A DNA stretch of 64,000 nucleotides from Cepaea nemoralis (taxonomy: Eukaryota; Mollusca; Gastropoda; Stylommatophora; Helicidae). Below the pieces are notes generated by a model, which saw only the letters and a program-made list of their open reading frames with translations, ran no database searches and was not told the DNA's origin. Every line of letters begins with the position of its first letter. The first letter of the stretch is position 1. Positions 24,964-37,074 of this stretch are shown here, one piece after another. The stretch spans positions 1-64,000 of the forward strand of contig JACEFZ010004155.1 in NCBI GenBank assembly GCA_014155875.1. Direction: 5' to 3'. Position numbers and translations under genes: made by a program.

Positions 24964-25109
24964 AGCACCTATGGACATTCCGGAGTGCAATGAAGATACC
25001 CCAACTGATAACCGATAACTGATAAGTAGTACCGTCTATTTTCATGCAGTAGCTCAGTTATATCTGACTAAGACCTGACTAAAAATAACATCAAGATATG
25101 GCAAACAGA

Positions 25110-25395
25110 TGTCTTGTTCGTAACCTATATAGACAGCATATGTAAAGAAACCAGCCAAACAGAGACCGCAACAACACCGCGCGAAGAACAGAGCACAGAA
25201 GAAGAACCAACGCAAATTTCACAATTAAAGAACTTTTATTTACAGACGATCAAGCACTAATAGCAAAATCAGATGCAGAATTACAAGTCCACATAAATTG
25301 TCGAAGTGTGTACTGAACATAACATGAATAATAGTAGTAAAACGGAGGTAACGACTATAACCAAAAAAGACAACAATGATTCATTTAAAAGAACA
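25110..25395 (+). pseudogene. LINE reverse transcriptase scrap (FTDD box)
   Basis: The plus strand reads ISQLKELLFTDDQALIAKSD-like sequence, with the box at 25239-25250, followed by LQVHI. This matches the catalytic-loop region of LINE RTs, where FADDQ and a following leucine-rich helix are usual. No other RT motif is preserved nearby, so this is an isolated fragment. Confidence 0.6.
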
Positions 25396-25407
25396 CCCCC
25401 CCCCCCC
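25396..25407. repeat. Poly-C tract
   Basis: Twelve consecutive C on the plus strand followed by TCCCC. Length polymorphism or sequencing error is likely here. Confidence 0.9.
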
Positions 25408-25489
25408 TCCCCACGCCGAAACAAGTAAAGAGCTTCAAGATAATCATGCTTCGAAATAATTTTGATCAAGATAACGACGTTAATCTGGA

Positions 25490-26045
25490 TTCCCGTGGAG
25501 ACATGGAATGTCAGAAAACTAAGCCAGATTGTAAAATTAGATAATATCAAGAAAGAGGTGGCAAGACTGAAAATAAATATATTAAGGATTAGTCAAATCC
25601 GGTGACCAGAAGCGGGGGAACACTATTTAAATAATTATATAATTATTTATTCAGGAGGGAATGACTACAAAAGGGGAGTTGGCAAAATTGTTGATCAAGT
25701 GTGTCCTATGTCAATGTCATTCTCGGGGATTTCAGTGCCAAAGTAGGCAACGGAAAGCTGGATAAGGTCTAGGTGAGAGGGGTTAGAGAGGTGACAGATT
25801 AATAATATGCGCAGAATACCATGGACTGGTCGCAGGGAACACTTAGTTTAAACAACATCCTCGACGAATATTTACACGGAAAAGCCCTGGAGATAATATT
25901 CGCAATCAAATTGATTACATACTGATACCAAAGAGATTCAGAACCAGTTTGGTAGGAGCAAAAACTAGACCTGGAGCAGATGTACAGAGTGACCATGTGC
26001 CACAGTTATAGGAAAGATGAGGTTAAGACTTAAAAACATTAAGAA
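25490..26045 (+). pseudogene. RTE-type LINE endonuclease fragment
   Basis: The plus strand encodes, in shifting frames, a KLDNIKKEVARLKINILRIS segment, YIIYSGG and KRGVGKIV. Then come VILGDFSAKVGNGKLDKV (GDFNAKVG motif with N to S) and RNQIDYILIPKRFRTS followed by KTRPGADVQSDHV. Together these cover the endonuclease from near its start to the SDH motif, in the order expected for RTE/BovB LINEs. It contains several stops and frameshifts and has no adjoining RT. Confidence 0.75.
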
Positions 26046-26259
26046 AACCCCAAAGAACATCAAGTTAGATCCAGCATTACTTAGAACAGATACAGGAAAT
26101 AGTGACCGCCCTTGGGGCAAGATGGTGTTCAATCTTTCCGCCTGTTAGGCGAAATGTGTATTTTCTTTCAGTTTGTTTTGTTCCGGCAGTGGAATGCCTA
26201 AACAGTTTCAAGAGATCAACGAATTTCTGTTCCCAGCCAGAAAAAAAGATGCCAAATCT

Positions 26260-26684
26260 GTCTAGAGCAGAGGTTCCCAAACCACGGCCCGCGGGCCACT
26301 TGTGGCCCTCCAGCTGTTAGAAAGTGGCACGCGAGTCCTCAAGCAGTCATTTTCCGCAATGACCGTTATTAAAAAAAAAATCAAGCTACGTTCTAGACTC
26401 ACCGTCAGTAACCTAGCTGCGCTTATGACTTTGGGCACGACAGATGTGTGCCCAGACATTGATAAACTGGCATCTGAACTTAAGTAACTGGTTATGAAGA
26501 ACAGTTACAATTGTAAATTAATTACATTAAAAGCGATTTTCGAAACTGATTAAAATTTTAGTTAAGAAAGGTAAGAATGATATTGCACGGCTTTTATAAT
26601 TTTTTAACGATGTGGCCCGCTTAATTACCGAAAATAGTAGATATGGCCCTCTGCTTGAAAAGCTTGGGAACTACTGGTCTAGAG
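26260..26684 (+). mobile_element. Short hAT-type element with 8-bp target duplication
   Basis: The element is 26268-26676 (409 bp). It begins CAGAGGTTCCCAAAC and ends GCTTGGGAACTACTG, imperfect inverted ends of hAT type. GTCTAGAG flanks both sides (26260-26267 and 26677-26684), a perfect 8-bp target duplication as hAT elements make. Inside, 26390-26487 encodes SRLTVSNLAALMTL and PDIDKLASELK, resembling the C-terminal end of hAT transposases. It is therefore an internally deleted relative that keeps the last part of the transposase gene. The GGCCCGCGGGCC block just inside the left end is also typical. Confidence 0.85.
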
Positions 26685-28080
26685 CAAGGACATTCTTCAG
26701 TACACTGTGTTACAGTGGACACTTGTTGTACACAGAACTAACAATCAAACAGTGTGAACACACGATGCGAGGCAAGTAACGTCCTACAACGATCCCAGTG
26801 AACTTTTCACACTTATTTCTTTTAGCAGCAATTATAGATCATCGTCACCTTGTGTTCCTACTAGTGCCCAAACATTTACTACGCTAATGTCAACATTATC
26901 AGCAGAACTCATGTCATCGTTGCCTGGTTTGTCACAGAGGAACGTGGCAAGACAGCGAACAAATGGAAGTGTGTCATGGTGAACATCAGTGCTGTCTGTC
27001 GATAGCGGCACCTTCGCATACGTTAGATAGCATGGGAAATCCATTCAATTGACTGTCATGAGGTGGATGAAGACGCAGCACAGTAAGTAACTAGCCTTCA
27101 AGTCATGTTCATTGTGTCTGGCACAACTCTACAACAGGATCTGCTGTGGAATTACCATTGTCATGGTGTTGTGTCAGTACTACAGAGCTCAATGTGTGAA
27201 GTACAGTGACAGTTCTGTTTCCAACAGTGACACAATAACATTGTAATATGGACGGGGTGGACAAGGTTGTATGTTACAATGTCAGTGTTATAATGACATC
27301 TGTGACCCTGAGGATGGAATCTGCTCTTTTGGTGTTCCATGTGAGACGGAATAGTTTGGTCCTGGGTGTCCGTTTGTGAATGGGGCGATCACAGAATGAT
27401 GCTGCTAGCCATGATGATTTACAGGAAAGACGTCTTACACTGAGGTTGTCAGATCCACACAGGACAATATGGTTTGGGATGTATTTGAAACATTTTAGTC
27501 CGTTTGTACGTTGCATAGTAGCACGGCTTAATGCATGGAACATATGTAGGATTACGACTGTATTCCTTGTGGATGTCAACACATTGGCATCATACACGAA
27601 CAAGTACACCATTGAGGGAGCTATGGCAGCTGATGTGTGTTCCCTGTGTGTCGTTGGAGGTAGATATGTAGCCTTAAAGTCAGATTCAGTGCTGACATCT
27701 GATTACTACTCAACGTGTTGTTGCTTCCCAATGGCTGTATTTGGAGACTCAGAGAGTCATACGTAGCCAATTTCCAGAGTAGCGGGTTAAGCTGCCATTT
27801 ACTGTTCCATATGTGCTGCACAGAGTGGTCATATACAATTTTTGATTTTGAAATGCAACGCTTGGGTGGGTTTAGACTAATGACATTCTCAAGCAGAAGG
27901 TGTTGCAGCAGATACTTTACACAGAACTATACATGGTTCAGGATTGTTGTGTCTGCCACCACTCTACCACTCTACAACACAACAGGATCTGCTATGTAAT
28001 TTACCCATGCATTGTCATGTTGGTGTCTCAGTACTACAGAGCTCAACGTATGAAGTAAACCAGATTACTGATGTCATCAC
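26685..28080. other. Unassigned region with one long-spaced direct repeat
   Basis: No coding sequence is recognised. Positions 27118-27205 and 27959-28060 share ACTCTACAAC, ACAGGATCTGCT, CATTGTCATG and AGTACTACAGAGCTCAA, about 845 bp apart in the same orientation. This could be the ends of an unidentified element or a simple segmental duplication. Confidence 0.45.
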
Positions 28081-28525
28081 TGCTTTGTTTGGTGCTCAAC
28101 TATCTTATCTGCGAGAGTTATGTTTCCGTTGTGTAGTGACTTTAACTATGTATTATGTACTATTTTATAGTTATTGTATGACAATTGTATGTCACTGCTT
28201 TCTTTGGTGCTCAACTATCTACCTGTGAGAGTTATGTTTCCGTTGTGTAGTGACTTTAACTATGTATTATGTACTAATTTATAGTTATTGTATGACAATT
28301 GTATGTCACTGCTTTCTTTGGTGCTCAACTATCTACCTGTGAGAGTTATGTTTCCGTTGTGTAGTGACTTTAACTATGTATTATGTACTATTTTATAGTT
28401 ATTGTATGACAATTGTATGTCACTGCTTTCTTTGGTGCTCAACTATCTACCTGCAAGAGTTATGTTTCCGTTGTGTAGTGACTGTAACTATGTATTATGT
28501 ACTATTTGATAGACATTATATGACA
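28081..28525. repeat. 114-bp tandem repeat, four copies
   Basis: Four head-to-tail copies start at 28081, 28196, 28310 and 28424 (spacing 115, 114, 114). Each begins TGCTTTCTTTGGTGCTCAAC and ends with ATGACAATTGTATGTCAC. The middle copies are nearly identical, suggesting recent duplication. The last copy diverges at its end. Confidence 0.95.
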
Positions 28526-29390
28526 TTGGTTTTGTTCCCCGTTTACATGTATCTACTGTGTTCGCCAGGAATGAGGCGCTGGAACCTTGTCAGGATCTTA
28601 CTTCTAACTTAACAATGGCTCGTGTGTTCTGACAGGTAGTGAAACACAATCATACACTACGAATGATTGTACGAGACACACGGTGACATAACTGAAAACA
28701 ATTTAATCACATTCTTCAGATAATGTAGCGCTCACAACTAGCGGCATTCTCATTTGCAGTTACGTATGTACAAATCTACAAGATCATCAATGCATACAAT
28801 AAAGCATACTTTCAGTCTCCACAGAGCATACAAGCTTTCATACATCAAGCATGGAATAATACATTAAATACAAGCCACTTTCTCCCACGTCTGTCCAGTC
28901 TCATAGTCGTCCGCAGTCTGAGCTCCCAGCCAGGGTTTCGTGTTGGCCCGGCTTTGGGTTCTCGTGTGCTTCGTGTGCCACGCTGACCATTGGCCACTGC
29001 GCAGTTGCTGCTAGTTGAGTTCACATTCGTCCTTGTTCGTCGCCTTCCAGGCGCGGGCGAGTGAGATTCTGACAAACCTCTTGTCCCCGGGTTGATTACA
29101 GCGGCCAATCTAAGAGATGGAAAAATTCCCATTATACACCCCTAAGTTTAAAGTGGACAAGCGTGCTGAGGAATTTGGAATGCCACGGGTAAGCTGGTCG
29201 TGAACGTTGGACGTCTTGGAGGCGTGCGGGGCGGCACAAGGCGTATGGACTCCTGCGGGCCATCCCCTGCCTCTTCCCTAGCAAGCAGGCAATATTAGGG
29301 TGACCGGTTATTTCTTGCAATATCGAAACTTGGCTAATAGAATTAATTAAACACGGGAATCATCGCCGGAGCTACGGAGCACGTTCTCTG
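28526..29390. other. Unassigned sequence
   Basis: About 860 bp. A minus-strand frame of 95 codons (29132-28845) is arginine-rich and lacks any recognised motif, so I do not call it a gene. A small stretch near 29370 (GAGCTACGGAG) recalls SINE family 2 but is too short to call. Confidence 0.4.
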
Positions 29391-29545
29391 CGCTTGACAC
29401 ATCTTTCAGAGGTTAACGAAGAGAGAGTGAGGAGGAGAAGACGAGGAAATGGTGTGAGAAGAAGGCATAGAAATAGGAGGGCAGGCGCCAGGAGAACAAG
29501 ACGAACAGTGGAGAGACTAGGTTTCAACCATGTAAGAATGGGATC

Positions 29546-29546
29546 G

Positions 29547-29601
<55 letters not shown>
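29546..29601. repeat. ATCA tetranucleotide array
   Basis: About 14 perfect ATCA units directly before the start of an RTE copy. Confidence 0.95.
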
Positions 29602-29603
<2 letters not shown>

Positions 29604-29639
29604 GAACAGACAAAGGAATTAGAGAGAGGAGCAGTGTTA

Positions 29640-31590
29640 TTGTAAAGACCAGGTATAATGCCATGGAGAATACAGACTATTGATGAACAATGGGACCTGT
29701 TGCGGGAATCAATCCAACAGACGTCAGAAGAAATCGTTCCACCTTAACATAGAATTGCAAAAACGAAATGGATGACAGATGAAATTTTGCAGATGATGGA
29801 CGAAAGTAGAAAGAAAAATCAAGATAAAAAAGAATATAATAGAAGACATAAAGAAATAGTTAATAACTACAAAGTGGCTAAAGAAGGAATGGCTGAATCA
29901 AAAGTGCATGGAAATTAGGGACAAACTATTGAAAAGACTCACCTTCCATGCATCAACGAATAAATACAATAACAGGTAGGAAAACAGGAACTACTATTGG
30001 CTGCTTAAAATCAAAGAACGGTGTAATATTTATGGGACAAGATTATACAGACAATGGATGGACGGAATATCTGGTAGAGCTGTATGATGATAGGAGACAG
30101 GATGTAAATATTCAAAACAATAGTGAAGGTTCACCAATACTTGCAGCAGAAGCTGGAGATGCACTACATCGCATAAAGAAAGAAAAGGCACCAGGTCCAA
30201 ATTACATTAGAGGAAATTTAGACTCTGGGTGATGTTTGGAATAGAAATACTGACAAAATTTCTAACTAACATCTGCACTAGTGGGTACATTCCTAGTGAC
30301 CTATTAAAACCCACCTTTATAGCTCTACCAAACAAACCAGGCGCTTTAGAATGTGACGAGCATCGCACAATAAGTCTTATGAGTCACATAACAAAGCTGT
30401 TACTAAGAATAGTTATAAACAGAATAAGAAACAAGATTAAACCAGAAATTGGTGATGAACAATGTAGATTTGTGTAGGGAAAGGGCACAAACAACGCTAT
30501 ATATATTCTCAGGACACTATTAGAAAGAACTATAGAAGTAAAAATCAGACTTGTACTTATGCTTCATAGACTACACAAAGGCAGTTGACAATGTGAAGCA
30601 TGAAGAAATAAAACAATTGCTAGAGCAATCGAAGGCAAAGAACTGCGAATAATAAAGAACATATATTGGCAGCAAACAACAGCCATAAGAATCTTGTAGG
30701 AACATGTCAATGTATAAAGAAGGACGTCAAACAAGGTTATGTATTGTCTCCTGATTTGTTCTCATTGTACAGTGAATATATCATGAGATCTACGGAAAAT
30801 ATGTCAGGGATCCTGGCTGGTGGACATAATATAAATAACTTACGTTATGCTGATGACACTAACAAGTCGAACCATATTCAGGGCATGATAGTTACAGTGG
30901 TTGTGGAAAGTGAAAGAATGGGCCTTAGTTTGAATAACAGAAAGACAGAAGTTATGGTAATATCAAAGAAACATATTGTGCCTAAATGTGCAATGACAGT
31001 ACAGGATGTTATTTTGGGGCATGTGCAGAAATTAAGATATCTAGGCACATAACATGAGATGGAAGATGCATCACTGAGATAAAGAACATAACAGGACAAA
31101 CAAAAACTGTATTCTATCAAATGAAGAACGTTTTGTGCAATAAGTCACTGTCCTTGAAAGTCAGGAAAAGGGTTCTTGCATGTTAAATAGAACCAGTTTT
31201 AATATACGGCTGCGAGTCCTGGTCATTTAGTACACAGGTGAAAAAAATCAACGGAAGTCTTGGAGATGTGGTTTTAAAGAATAATGCTGAAAATTAGTTG
31301 AACAGCCAAAAAGAGCAATCAGTATGTTTTAAGGGAAGCTGAGTCGCAAAGACAACTTATCACAAACATCAGAAAGAGGCAGTCATCGTTTTTTGGCCAC
31401 GTTATGAGAAGACAAAAACTGGAACATGTTGTGACAACCGGAAAGATTTTCGGAAAGAGAGATAGAGGAAGAAAGCGTGAAAAGATTATTGACAGTCTTG
31501 TGTCATGGCACGGAAGGTAGTCAACACACGAATTGATCCATGAAATCCTAATTTATGGAGAGGCATGATCGCCCACGCCAGCCGGCAAAG
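29640..31590 (+). mobile_element. RTE/BovB-type LINE copy A, decayed RT
   Basis: Plus-strand RT-region copy lacking the endonuclease. In order: WMTDEILQMM (about 29770), GCLKSKNGVIFM and the AGDALHRIKKEKAPGP block (30130-30200), SGYIPSDLLKPTFIALPNKP (30270-30330), HRTISLMSHITKLLLR, then EQCRFV. The catalytic region LRYADDT follows, with YADD at 30846-30857, and SERMGLSLNNRKTEVMVISK after it. Thumb remnants reach about 31500 with TTGKIFGKRDRGRKR-like sequence. The protein is broken by many stops and frameshifts. The same order and wording as the copies at 46741-48802, 32195-34020 and 34950-37050 place it in the RTE group. Confidence 0.8.
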
Positions 31591-32180
31591 CAATGGATGA
31601 TGATAAGATTATCAATTGGCAAATCAGAAGACGAGATCGAAAATAGACGCAATAAGGCAAATCAGCTCATTGGACAAATGGCACCAATACTAAAGAACAA
31701 ACATGTGTCAGTTCAAAAAGCACCCTGTAACACAATCTTCCTACCAACTCTATGCTACCAAAGCCAAACCTGGACAATGACAGAAAAAGAGAAAAGAAAA
31801 ATTACAACAACGGAAATGGGTTTCCAACGAATAATACCCAATGTATCAAGAAGAGAGAAAACCAGAAATGAAGAAATCAGGACTAAAGTGGGTATTACAG
31901 CAGCACTAGATTTTATCAGATAACAGCAAGTGAAATGTAGGCCTATCCGCCACTTAGCTAGACTACCAATTAACGGTATACCACACCAAGCAATGATGTA
32001 CAGAGCAAATCGAAGCAGAAGCAAATGCCGACAATGTAAATGATAGACAGAGGGAATAGCAGAGTCCATGGGAATCACGATAGATGAGGCCCATAAACGG
32101 GCACTCTCCCGCTGTTTGTGCTTTACATCTACATCGCAAGGTACAAGAGGAACAAGATGAGATGAGATGAGAATTATGAC
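31591..32180 (+). mobile_element. LINE 3' fragment of a different family, copy B
   Basis: An open stretch of 122 codons (31555-31923) includes ANQLIGQMAPILKNKHVS, FLPTLCYQSQTWTMTEKEKR and KITTTEMGFQRIIPN. These correspond to the RT thumb and C-terminus of a LINE family distinct from neighbouring copies A, C and D. The reading continues brokenly to about 32160 and ends in GATGAGATGAGATGAG, the microsatellite-like 3' tail expected for an RTE-like LINE. Confidence 0.7.
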
Positions 32181-32194
32181 AGACCATACCACAA

Positions 32195-34020
32195 GGAAAA
32201 GAGACATGGCTTGAGGAAAATTGCAAGGAAATTGAAAACCAACATAACACCCGGAATACCAAATTAATGCACACAAGAATTAATGACATCACTAACAAAA
32301 CAAAACAAAACAAAAAAAAAAAAAACCACACACAACAACGGGTTGCCTAAAAACCAAAGATTTCAAAATCGTAATAGAAAAAGATCAGATTTTACATGCA
32401 TGGTCAGATTATGTGAAAGACCTTTATGATGATACAAGAGAAGAACAATATGATCATCGGAAATTCAGAATGCTATTAACTATATGAAAACTGGCAAGAT
32501 CCCGGGTACAGATAACATCACAATAGACACAATGTCTTAGAAGAATATGGAATAGACCAAGTCACAAAACTGCTGAGCGCAATAGATGAAACTGGAGATA
32601 TACCTCCTGAATTATGTAATTCTATATTTATTGCAACCCCGAAGAAATCAGGAGCCTTGTAATGTGATCAACATCGAACAATTAGCAAATTGAGCCACAT
32701 CACGAAGATTTGCTGAGAATTATCATGCAAAGAATTAGGAAGAAAATACAACCCGAAATAGGAGAAGAGCAATGTGGGTTTGTAGACGGCAAGGGCACAG
32801 TATATGCTGTGTAACTAGCTGAGAACAGTAATTGAATGTTCTATAGAAGTAAACAAAGATCTATATCTTTGCTTTATTGACCACACAAAGGCTTTCGATA
32901 AAGTTAGACATGTCGACATGATAAGGATGCTTGAAGATCTACAAATTAATGGAAAAGACCTTAGAATTGTAAAAAAAAAAAACCCAAAAAAACCAAAAAA
33001 ACAAAAACAAAAAAACAAACAAACAAACAAACAAAAAACATATATTGGAATCAACAAGTTGCCATCAAAATCTATAATGATGTAGGTCTATATCAGCCAA
33101 TTAAAAGAGGTGTGGGACAGGGATGTTTAATGTTTCCGGATCTTTTTTCCCTACACAGTGAAAATATTTTCAGAAATATAGACGATATGGAAGGAATCAA
33201 CATTGGGGGACGATACATCAATAACATTAGATATGCAGATGATACAGTCTTGATTGCAGACAATGAACAGGACCTGCAACATTTAGTAGATGCGGTTGGT
33301 GCACACAATGAACAACTAGGGTTAGAATTGAATAGCAAGAAGACACAGATTATGGTCGTCACTGGGAAGAAGGAATACCACAATGTGATATATGAGTAAA
33401 TGGGCATATTCTTAAGCAAGTGAATCGGTAAAGTTATCTCGGAACAGTCATAACATCTGATGGGAGATGCCTTGAAGAGATTAGAACAAGAATTGCCATT
33501 GCGAATGTAACCTTTTGCAAAATGAAAAACATACTGTCCAATAAAAAGATATCAATTGAAATGAGAAAATGAGTGTTGATGTGCTACATAGAACCTGTAC
33601 TTTTGTATGGATGTGAAACGTGGAAAATGAGCAGTCAAGCTGAAAAAACATCTGATGGCAGTGGAAATGTGGTTTCTGAGGAAAATGCAAAGAATACCAT
33701 GGACAGACAGAAAAACCAACGAACAAGTCCTTCACTAAACAAATGAAGATCGTAAACTGATTAGAGTCTTTAGACGTAGACAGTCACAATTTTTTGGGCA
33801 TGTTATGAGAAGGAATGAATTGGAAAACTTGGTGACAACTGGCAAGATCGAAAAGAAGAGACCAAGAGGAAGACCAAGAAATAAATACCTGGATGGCCTG
33901 GCCACGTGCATGGTCGAGACAGAAACACGGAGCTGATCCATGACTCTGGTGATCGAGAGAGATGGCAGAACATGACCGCCCACGCTTATCGGCATGACAC
34001 ATGATGGATGGATGGTACCA
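32195..34020 (+). mobile_element. RTE/BovB-type LINE copy C
   Basis: Same family as copy D and the fragment at 63060-63310. It starts with WLEENCKEIENQHNTRNTKL, then HAWSDYVKDLYDD, LLRIIMQRIRKKIQPEIGEE and DHTKAFDKVRHVDMIRML. An A- and CAAA-rich low-complexity insertion follows at 32968-33045. RT then continues with IKRGVGQGCLM and NNIRYADDTVLIADNEQDL (YADD at 33232-33243). The C-terminus has YIEPVLLYGCETW and, brokenly, the HDSGDRERWQNM end. There are many stops and frameshifts. The 3' end is the ATGGATGGATGG stretch at about 34000-34015. Confidence 0.8.
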
Positions 34021-34622
34021 CAAGGGCCAGAGACACAGTATGTTTTACATCAGTTGCAACCCACTTTCTTTGTGGCGACCGCACTTGACTGATTAAATTA
34101 CGAAGTTTATTATCTTAAAGCAGCTTAACCTATATCTAATGTAATCACTGTTTGATATCAAAGTCAGTGATTTATTCGGTTGTCGGATCACATCCTAATG
34201 AAACTCACACACATGCAGTCCTCACGGGCCGATGCTTGCACTCTCTCTGCTGCAATTACATGCAGAACGTCAATCCAGCTTTCACATTTCTGCACGTCTG
34301 AGCAGACGTCTAACATGGCCCAGAAGATCACATAGCAAGCTCTTTTAGTGAATCATGTGATCTTACTGTCGGCGGCTTCATGGCGCTGGGAAATCCTCAG
34401 ATCTTGTTAATGTGATGGACAGAACACAGGTACAACACTGATATTACCTGACCGTCACTGAGAAGAACTGATATAGTCACTGCTATATTCGTTCATGTAC
34501 TTCTCCGCAACAGATCGATCGATCGTTGTTTCCGCACGACAAACACACTACGTTTTCCTGTGATTTGCGAACATCAAATAGATATGCTGATCGCTGGGTT
34601 TGATGGAAAATACACGGGAGAT
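34021..34622. other. Unassigned sequence
   Basis: About 600 bp between RTE copies C and D with no recognised feature apart from the short palindromic GATCGATCGATCG at 34514-34526. Confidence 0.4.
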
Positions 34623-34732
<110 letters not shown>

Positions 34733-34774
34733 ATTCCCTGGAGGTTAGTTTGACCAAATAGATAAGATCCATGG

Positions 34775-34925
34775 TTCCGGTTTATTTATGCCGAGATAGC
34801 AGGTTCAACCCCTACACCGGTCTGCTAGAATAAAATATTGACTTCTAGTCCTTGACTTGAGGACTAAATTAAAAGCACCTCTGAAGTCGGAGTGGGTTCA
34901 CTTAATGGCAAGGGGCACTAATGCA
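34775..34925 (+). repeat. tRNA-derived SINE, family 1, fragment
   Basis: Plus-strand fragment with a B box (AGGTTCAACCCC at 34801-34812), then TTGACTTCTAGTCCTTGACTT and CCTCTGAAGTCGGAGTGGGT. These align in order with the reverse complement of 40440-40600. The A-box end and the 3' half of the SINE are missing. Confidence 0.7.
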
Positions 34926-34949
34926 TCTACTCATATTGAAAATGTAAGC

Positions 34950-37050
34950 TAGGCTGCAGAAACAACTATAAAAAATGAAGATGATGGGACGTAAGAAATG
35001 GAAGACTGAAGACATCTTAAAACTCATGGAAATGAGAAGAAATAATAAAAATAACTATGCAAAATCTGAAGATATTCACGGGAACCTTAGGATTTTGTGC
35101 AAAGAGGAAAAAGAAGCATGGCTTGAGGAAAATTGCAGGGAATTTGAAAACCAACACGACACCCGGAATACCAAATTAATGCACAAAAAGAATTCATGAC
35201 ATCATTAAGAAAAGAACACGCACGTCAACGGGTTACCTAAAACCAAAAGATTGCAAAATCATAATAGAACAAGATCAGATCTTACATGCATGGTCAGATT
35301 ATGTGAAAGATATTTATAACGTTACACGGTAGAAGCAGTATGATATTCCATATAATAATAAAGGGCCGCCAATTCTGAAGATGGAAGTTCAGATTGCTCT
35401 TAACCATCTGAAAACTGGCAAAACCTCGGGTCCAGACAACATCACAACATAAATTATCAATGTCTTAACAGAATATGAAATAGACCAGGTCATCAGATAG
35501 CTGAAGGCAATATATGACACTGGAGATATACCTCCTGAATTATGTAAATCTATATTTATTGCAATCCTGAAGAAATCAGGAGCCTTGAAATGTGATCAAC
35601 ATCCAACAATTAGCATAATGCGCATCATCACGAAGAATTTGCTAAGAATTATCACAAAAAGAGTTAAGAAGAAAATTTAACCCGAAATAAAGGACGAATA
35701 ATGTGGGTGTTTAGAAGGCAATGCTACAGTAAATGCTGTGTATTTACTGAGAAAATTAACGGAGAGTTCAATATAAGTAAACAAAGACCTAAATTTTTGC
35801 TTCCTTGACTACGCAAAAGCTTTCGATAAAGTAAGACATGATGCAGATCTACAATTTGGGAAACAACAACTGCCATAAAGATTGATAATGAAGAAGTCAG
35901 TGTCAGCCTATTAACAGAAATGTGCCAAGGGGATGAGTAATATCTCCAGTTCATTTTTTCCCTGTTAAAAGTTAATTGCATATCCTTTACGGACTTAGCA
36001 ATAAACTGTCATTTACTGCCAATATAGTACCTTGCGGTGTATGGCAGAGGGGTCTTTGGGCCTGGGGAATTAAGGCCGCCTGGCTAGTGCAGTCGCGCGA
36101 ACTGTGCAGGTTACGATTTTCTTTTACGGACGTGGCAATCAACCCCAAAATTTGTTGGCTGTTCGTGATTCCTGGGCAAGTTTTACGTTCCTTAGTTTGC
36201 CATTACTAATTTTTGTTTTTAGATATTTAGAAGAAATGAGAGGAATCACCATTGGCTGACATACTATTGGATATACGGATGATACAGTATTGACTGCAGA
36301 TAACGAACAATCTGCAATATTTAGTAGATACAGTTATTGTACACAGTGAACAACTTGGGTTAGAATTCATCGTAATAAGATACAAATTATGGTCATCTCT
36401 AAGAAGAAAGAAATATCACAATGTAAAATACGGGTAAATTGGAATATACTTGAATAAGTGAATCGATACACCTATCTCGAAACAGTAATACCATCTGTTG
36501 GGAGGTGCTTTGAAAAGATTATAACAAGAATCGCCATGGCAAAGGCAGCCTTTTGGAAAATGGAAAATATACTTACTAATAAAATGATGTCAATTGCAAT
36601 AGGAAAAAGAAGACTGACGTGGTACATAGAACCCGTACTTATGTATGGATGTGAAGTGTGGATAATGAACAGATAAGTTGAAAAACATTTAATAGCAGTG
36701 GAAATATGATTTCTGCGGAAAATGCAAAGAATACCATCGACAGTCAGAAAAGCCAGTGAGAAAGTCATACAAGAAACAAATGAAAACCGTAAACTGATTA
36801 GATAAATTAGACGTAGTGAAGATGTTATGGCACGTTATGAGAAGAAATAAACTATAGAATTTGGTGACAACTGACAACATTTAGGGGAAAAGAACAAGGG
36901 GAAGACAGAGAGGTAAATAAATAGATGGCTTGGCCACGTGACATGATCGAAACAAGAACACAGAGTTAATCCACGACTCTGAAGATCGCATGAGATGGCG
37001 AAACATGATCGCCCACGCTTATCGGTCGGCATGGCACACGATGATGAACA
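34950..37050 (+). mobile_element. RTE/BovB-type LINE copy D, split by another repeat
   Basis: Parallel to copy C: AWLEENCREFENQHDTRNTK (35118-35180), LHAWSDYVKD and the KTSGPDNITT region. Then SGALKCDQHPTI and YAKAFDKVRHD. At about 35965-36215 an unrelated repeat interrupts the RT. Coding then resumes with the catalytic box degraded to YTDD at 36272-36283, then MNRYTYLETVIPSVGRC, YIEPVLMYGCEVW and a broken C-terminus ending at about 37050 (ATCGCCCACGCTTATCGG). It is dead, with stops and frameshifts throughout. Confidence 0.8.
35965..36215. repeat. Dispersed repeat inserted in RTE copy D
   Basis: Interrupts the RT reading of copy D. Part of it (36113-36205, TTTTACGGACGTGGCAATCA onward) matches 2876-2965. 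A shorter related word, TTTACGGACTTAGCAATAAA, sits at its left end (about 35983-36003), so the insertion may contain a partial internal duplication. The class is unknown. Confidence 0.5.
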
Positions 37051-37074
37051 TAGCTACGTATCTTACCACCCACA

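Noticed and set aside
28845..29132. Arginine-rich 95-codon frame
   Set aside because: No motif, no neighbouring support and no splice or start context; insufficient for a gene call.
29370..29400. Third copy of SINE family 2
   Set aside because: Only about 11-18 bp are similar, which could be chance.
31755..32331. Long minus-strand hydrophobic frames
   Set aside because: They lie opposite the plus-strand LINE copies B and C, and their hydrophobicity follows from A-rich coding on the other strand.
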